From an uncultured bacterium (GTDB taxonomy: Bacteria > Patescibacteriota > Minisyncoccia > Phycocordibacterales > UBA9973), in the NCBI GenBank assembly GCA_903838985.1, contig CAIMAO010000036.1, positions 1-52,708 of the forward strand: a DNA stretch of 52,708 nucleotides, given 5' to 3'. Shown in pieces: positions 49,173 through 52,708 of this stretch. The stretch's first letter is position 1. Every line of letters starts with the position of its first letter. Under the pieces are notes generated by a model. The model worked only from the letters and a program-made list of their open reading frames with translations. It had not been told where the DNA came from and did not search any database. The position numbers and the translations under genes are program-made.

Positions 49173-50867
49173 ATGATTAGAAAAATATTAATAAAACAAA
49201 AAATAAAAGACGCAAATTTTTTCGTAGAACCCGATGAGATTTTTCTTGACTCAAAAAATATACAAAATTTTGACCGTCAGCAATTTGAAGGCAGAATAGA
49301 AAAACCAATTTCTAAAAAAACTATATTTTTTATTGGTTCTTTTTTCTTAATAATATTTGTAGTTTTTTCTGCTAGACTTGGGTATCTTCAAATAAAAAAA
49401 GGTCAGCTTTATTTAAACAGGAGCAACAATAATACTTTGGAAAAACAAGTCATTTTTAGTGATAGGGGAATCATTTATGATAGGAATAAAGTAGAATTAG
49501 CTTGGAATAAAAAGGATGAAGAAGCTCCTACAGCCATTCGTACTTATATGTCACCTGGCTTTTCTCATCTTTTGGGTTATGTAAGCTACCCTAAACAAGA
49601 TGATTCAGGTAATTTTTGGCAAAGTGATTTTATAGGTAAAGATGGCTTAGAAAAACAACATAATGAAGAGCTTAAAGGTGAAAATGGTTCAAAAATAGTA
49701 GAAGTAGATGTGCGTGACAAAGTTCATTCAGAAAATATTGTAAATGCTCCTACACGTGGTGCTGATGTTGTGACGACGATTGACTCACGTATTCAGAAAC
49801 AATTATTTACATTTATTAAAAATTTATCACAAAGTAATGGTTTTGCTGGTGGAGCAGGTGTAATAATGAATGTTCAAAATGGTGAAGTCATAACGTCTAC
49901 AAGTTATCCAGAGTATGATTCTGAGGTTCTATCTTTAGGAAAAGATTCAGAAAAAATTAAAGGTTATTTTACTGATAAAAGAAAAGTTTTTATTGATAAA
50001 ACAATTTCAGGACTTTATACACCTGGATCAATCGTCAAACCATTTTTCGCTATTGGGGCGCTCGCCGAAGGTGTCATAGACCCATACAAAAAAATATTAT
50101 CTACAGGTTCAATTTCTATTCCAAACCCATATCTTCCAGGTCAAAAAACTGTCTTCAAAGATTGGAGGGCTCAAGGTTGGGTGGATATGCGTCAAGCATT
50201 GGCCGTGTCTAGTGACGTTTATTTTTATGAAATTGGTGGAGGTTTTGAAGGACAAAAAGGTTTGGGTATAGCTAATATTGAAAAATACGCCCGACTTTTT
50301 GATATTGGTCAAAAAACAGATATTGATTTACCAGATGAAAAAGGAGGCACAATTCCTAGCCCTGAATGGAAAATTAAAAACTTTAAAGGTGAGCAATGGC
50401 GCATAGGAGACACATATCACACTGCAATCGGGCAGTATGGTTTCCAAGTCACACCTATGGAAATGGCTCGTGCTATTTCTGCTGTCGCAAACTATGGCAC
50501 GCTCGTTTCTCCACATTATATATTGGGAGATACAGCAAAAGAAAAAGCAGTTTCAAAAATTGATTTGAAAAAAGAATATTTTGATGTTGTGCATGAAGGA
50601 ATGAGGCAAGGCGTTTTGAATGGAACTTCTGTTGCTTTAAACGTGCCTTATGTGCATGTCGCTTCTAAAACAGGAACAGCTCAACTTGGTGTAAATAAAA
50701 ATAAAGTTAACTCTTGGATAATTGGTTTTTTTCCTTATGAAAATCCAAAATATGCATACACAATAATGATGGAAGCTGGGCCTTCTACAAATGGAGTGGG
50801 AGCATCTTCTATAATGCGTCAACTTTTAGATTGGATGTCTATAAATACTCCAGAATATTTTAAGTAA
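49173..50867 (+). CDS. mrdA: Penicillin-binding protein 2 (peptidoglycan transpeptidase)
   Basis: 564 aa. It cross-links peptidoglycan at the outer side of the membrane. One membrane helix lies near 50-70. The pedestal domain follows with ISDRGIIYDRN-type sequence (FSDRGIIYDRN). The transpeptidase domain has the SxxK motif as GSIVKPF, SxN as SSDVYFYE, and KTG as ASKTGTAQ. GVGA near the end is typical of mrdA/ftsI. The substitution of SSD for SxN is seen in other class B PBPs. It is next to a small hydrophobic gene and upstream of an S41 protease. Confidence 0.93.
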   Translation: MIRKILIKQKIKDANFFVEPDEIFLDSKNIQNFDRQQFEGRIEKPISKKTIFFIGSFFLIIFVVFSARLGYLQIKKGQLYLNRSNNNTLEKQVIFSDRGIIYDRNKVELAWNKKDEEAPTAIRTYMSPGFSHLLGYVSYPKQDDSGNFWQSDFIGKDGLEKQHNEELKGENGSKIVEVDVRDKVHSENIVNAPTRGADVVTTIDSRIQKQLFTFIKNLSQSNGFAGGAGVIMNVQNGEVITSTSYPEYDSEVLSLGKDSEKIKGYFTDKRKVFIDKTISGLYTPGSIVKPFFAIGALAEGVIDPYKKILSTGSISIPNPYLPGQKTVFKDWRAQGWVDMRQALAVSSDVYFYEIGGGFEGQKGLGIANIEKYARLFDIGQKTDIDLPDEKGGTIPSPEWKIKNFKGEQWRIGDTYHTAIGQYGFQVTPMEMARAISAVANYGTLVSPHYILGDTAKEKAVSKIDLKKEYFDVVHEGMRQGVLNGTSVALNVPYVHVASKTGTAQLGVNKNKVNSWIIGFFPYENPKYAYTIMMEAGPSTNGVGASSIMRQLLDWMSINTPEYFK

Positions 50868-50876
50868 TTTTTTTAT

Positions 50877-50906
50877 TTGCACTTTTGGGTATTTATACGG
50901 TATAAT
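50877..50906 (+). promoter_or_regulatory. Leaderless promoter of the gene at 50913
   Basis: TTGCAC (50877-50882), 18 nt, TATAAT (50901-50906), exactly 6 nt before the ATG at 50913. The track's TTG start at 50877 is the -35 box itself. Confidence 0.65.
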
Positions 50907-50912
50907 GGACGA

Positions 50913-51206
50913 ATGAGTAAAGTAAAAATATTGTTAATATTAGGTATTTGGGTGGCGATATTGCCATATCTAGGTTTCTCATATTCATTTAAAAATAAGC
51001 TATTTTTCATTACGGGCTTAGGTATCATTTACTTTGCTTATGTAATGTATAAAAATTCAAAAGCAGGGGAGAAGAAGCAAAAAAAAGTTTGTGATAATTT
51101 TTCAGAAAATAGTGATTTTAAAGAAAAAGAAATTATAAAAGAAAGTGAAATAAAGCCAGAAGAAATTCAACAAGAAAATTATGATTCAATTAAAGAAGAA
51201 ATTTAA
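50913..51206 (+). CDS. Small membrane protein with acidic/charged tail
   Basis: 97 aa from the ATG at 50913. Two membrane helices (about 3-20 and 30-47) are followed by a charged cytoplasmic tail rich in Glu and Lys. The family is not recognised. Its 3' end overlaps the S41 protease gene by 26 bp, so the two are expressed together and it may be an accessory of the protease. Confidence 0.65.
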   Translation: MSKVKILLILGIWVAILPYLGFSYSFKNKLFFITGLGIIYFAYVMYKNSKAGEKKQKKVCDNFSENSDFKEKEIIKESEIKPEEIQQENYDSIKEEI

Positions 51207-52443
51207 CGAAATATTTTTTGCCATTTTAAAATATTTTAAAAATAGGCGAGCCACGACTACAGTATTGCTCGTAGCTATTTTTTTTGGTTTTGGTATTTAT
51301 GTCGGATATCACAATGGACCAGCAATAGACAAAGTTGTCAATGTTTCAAACAAAGAGACAGCTGTGACGACGACAGCTGACTTTGCACCATTTTGGAAAG
51401 TTTGGAATAGTATTAATGAGAAGAATCCAGGTGCAAACAAGATAAGTGACCAGGATAAGGTTTACGGGGCTATTTCAGGCCTTGTAGGCTCTTTAAATGA
51501 CCCATACAGTGTATTTTTCAAGCCAGATGAGGCTAAACTCTTTGAATCTGACATCCAAGGAAGCTTTGGCGGTATAGGTATGGAAGTCGGTATAAAAGAT
51601 AAAGTACTCACAGTTATTGCACCTCTTAAAAATACTCCTGCATATAAAGCAGATATCAGACCTGGTGATAAAATTTTAAAGATTGATAAAACAATTACTA
51701 CAAATTTGAGTATCGAAAAAGCGATAAAATTAATTCGTGGTGATGTCGGAACGACTGTAACGTTGACTATTTTCCGTGACGGCGATCAAGAACCACGTGA
51801 GGTAAAAATTGTCCGAGATAATATAAACATACCCACACTAGATACCGAATTAAGAAAGGACGGAGTTTTTGTAATTAAACTTTATAGTTTCTCTGCAAAC
51901 TCTGCTGAGCTTTTCCGTAATGCTCTTAAACAATTCACAACATCAAATACTGATAAATTATTATTAGATCTAAGGGGTAATCCTGGAGGATATTTAGATG
52001 CTGCTGTCAGTATGTCTAGTTGGTTCTTGGATGGAGGAAAAACTGTAGTCACAGAAGACTATGGAAATAATATAAAAGCAAAAGAATATCGCAGTCAAGG
52101 TTATAATATTTTTACTGATAAATTAAAATTTGCTATTTTAATAGACAGCGGTTCTGCTTCAGCTTCAGAAATCTTAGCTGGTGCAATGCAAGATTACAAG
52201 AAAGCAATACTCGTCGGAGATCAGAGTTATGGTAAGGGTTCTGTGCAAGAAGTCGTAAGTGTCACACCCGACACAATATTAAAGATTACAGTAGCAAAAT
52301 GGTTGACTCCAAATGGAAATTCTATTTCAGAAAAAGGTTTGACTCCTGATTATAAAGTACCATTTACCAAAAAAGATATTGAACAAAAGAAAGATCCTCA
52401 ATTAGATAAGGCAGTTAATTTACTAAACAATTGGTCTAAATAA
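51181..52443 (+). CDS. S41-family C-terminal processing peptidase (CtpA-like)
   Basis: 420 aa. It cleaves envelope proteins outside the membrane. An N-terminal membrane anchor (about 25-43) is followed by a PDZ domain (GSFGGIGMEVGIKD, PGDKILKIDK) and the tail-specific protease core with LLLDLRGNPGG, the nucleophile in GSASASEILAGA and the lysine in SYGKGSVQE. The Ser/Lys dyad is intact. It starts within the preceding small membrane gene. rplI begins 39 nt after its stop. Confidence 0.94.
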   Translation: MIQLKKKFNEIFFAILKYFKNRRATTTVLLVAIFFGFGIYVGYHNGPAIDKVVNVSNKETAVTTTADFAPFWKVWNSINEKNPGANKISDQDKVYGAISGLVGSLNDPYSVFFKPDEAKLFESDIQGSFGGIGMEVGIKDKVLTVIAPLKNTPAYKADIRPGDKILKIDKTITTNLSIEKAIKLIRGDVGTTVTLTIFRDGDQEPREVKIVRDNINIPTLDTELRKDGVFVIKLYSFSANSAELFRNALKQFTTSNTDKLLLDLRGNPGGYLDAAVSMSSWFLDGGKTVVTEDYGNNIKAKEYRSQGYNIFTDKLKFAILIDSGSASASEILAGAMQDYKKAILVGDQSYGKGSVQEVVSVTPDTILKITVAKWLTPNGNSISEKGLTPDYKVPFTKKDIEQKKDPQLDKAVNLLNNWSK

Positions 52444-52482
52444 TATTTAAAAATAATTACGAGCTTAACGCTACATAAAATT

Positions 52483-52708
52483 ATGAAAGTAATATTCTTA
52501 CAAGATGTGCCTAGAGTAGGCAAAAAATATGACATTAAAGAGCTGAATGATGGTTATGCTCTTAATTTTTTGTTTCCTAAAAAATGGGCAATGCTTGCAA
52601 CACCTAAGGCTATCGCAGAAGTTGAAAGACATAAAAAAGAAATTGTGATAGAAAGGGAAGTTCAAGAAGATCTTTTAGTAAAAAATTTAGAAGAAATAAA
52701 AGGTAAAA
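52483..52708 (+). CDS. rplI: Ribosomal protein bL9, 3' end cut by window edge
   Basis: The first 75 residues are visible. [21 protein letters not shown], then [20 protein letters not shown] matches the N-terminal rRNA-binding domain of L9 (normally KVILLxDVxxLGKKGDvveVkdGYaRNfLiPkglA), and the connecting helix has begun at the window end. Below track visibility because no stop is reached. The promoter is unclear. Confidence 0.93.
   Translation, partial: MKVIFLQDVPRVGKKYDIKELNDGYALNFLFPKKWAMLATPKAIAEVERHKKEIVIEREVQEDLLVKNLEEIKGK

Noticed and set aside
50877-50912. N-terminal extension MHFWVFIRYNGR of the small membrane protein
   Set aside because: The extension covers the -35 and -10 boxes; the true start is the ATG at 50913.
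1-52708. Recoded UGA (Gracilibacteria/SR1 code)
   Set aside because: TGA ends genes such as the Shedu gene, and conserved proteins contain no internal TGA codons in frame.

Overview
The window is AT-rich DNA with compact genes, many 1-20 bp overlaps, a cut-down single-copy housekeeping set and numerous small membrane proteins. Gene content, short paralogues (489-aa Rel, 354-aa DnaX without its zinc module) and short 5' regions suggest a Candidatus Patescibacteria (CPR) chromosome, probably a Parcubacteria-like lineage. This is an inference from gene style; no rRNA is present. TGA is used as a stop (for example the Shedu gene), so the UGA-glycine code of Gracilibacteria is not in use.

Layout. 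1-3144: accessory genes (partial SET-domain protein, P-loop kinase-like protein, divergent inositol-phosphatase-like protein, unknown protein). 3166-16257: core block with miaA, murA, tRNA-Leu, parB, rel, topA, dprA, serS, ftsQ-like, dus, dnaX, a DUF2007-like gene and tRNA-Gln. 16258 to about 33476: a mobile/defence island next to tRNA-Gln. It carries an Abi_C-like gene, a large serine recombinase, a type I R-M operon (hsdM, hsdS, DUF4145, Shedu, hsdR), a Cas4/RecB-like nuclease and unknowns, a structured RNA in front of a restriction-like nuclease, an orphan phage packaging module (ParB-methyltransferase, TerS-like, TerL-like) on the minus strand, two paralogous acidic 43-aa microproteins, and a stand-alone FtsK-gamma protein. 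It ends near a truncated GIY-YIG gene. 33502-35760: minus-strand NUDIX, C39-like protease and Y-family polymerase. 35987-43140: membrane proteins, IMPase, NUDIX, DUF2914, DUF1003 and an ECF sigma/anti-sigma-like pair. 43230-52708: MacA/MacB-type export system, envelope proteins, PBP2 (mrdA), S41 protease and the start of rplI.

Gene expression. About fifteen genes have a TATAAT/TAAAAT hexamer ending exactly 6 (sometimes 7) nt before the start codon, so their mRNAs should be leaderless. A second small class has conventional -35/-10 promoters, leaders of roughly 110-130 nt containing a boxA-like TCTTTGA motif followed by a long hairpin, and more SD-like start regions. Several track starts (2330, 10317, 20499, 43209, 48052, 50877) are moved downstream here because the promoter or a better ATG lies inside the longer ORF.

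Most promising novelty: (1) the pseudoknot-forming RNA at about 28661-28805, with GAAA and UUCG tetraloops, directly upstream of a small PD-(D/E)XK-like nuclease; (2) paired leader elements resembling lambda nut sites with compensatory base changes; (3) the two microproteins bracketing the RNA/nuclease/packaging module. All RNA and promoter calls come from reading the sequence by eye and were not computed.
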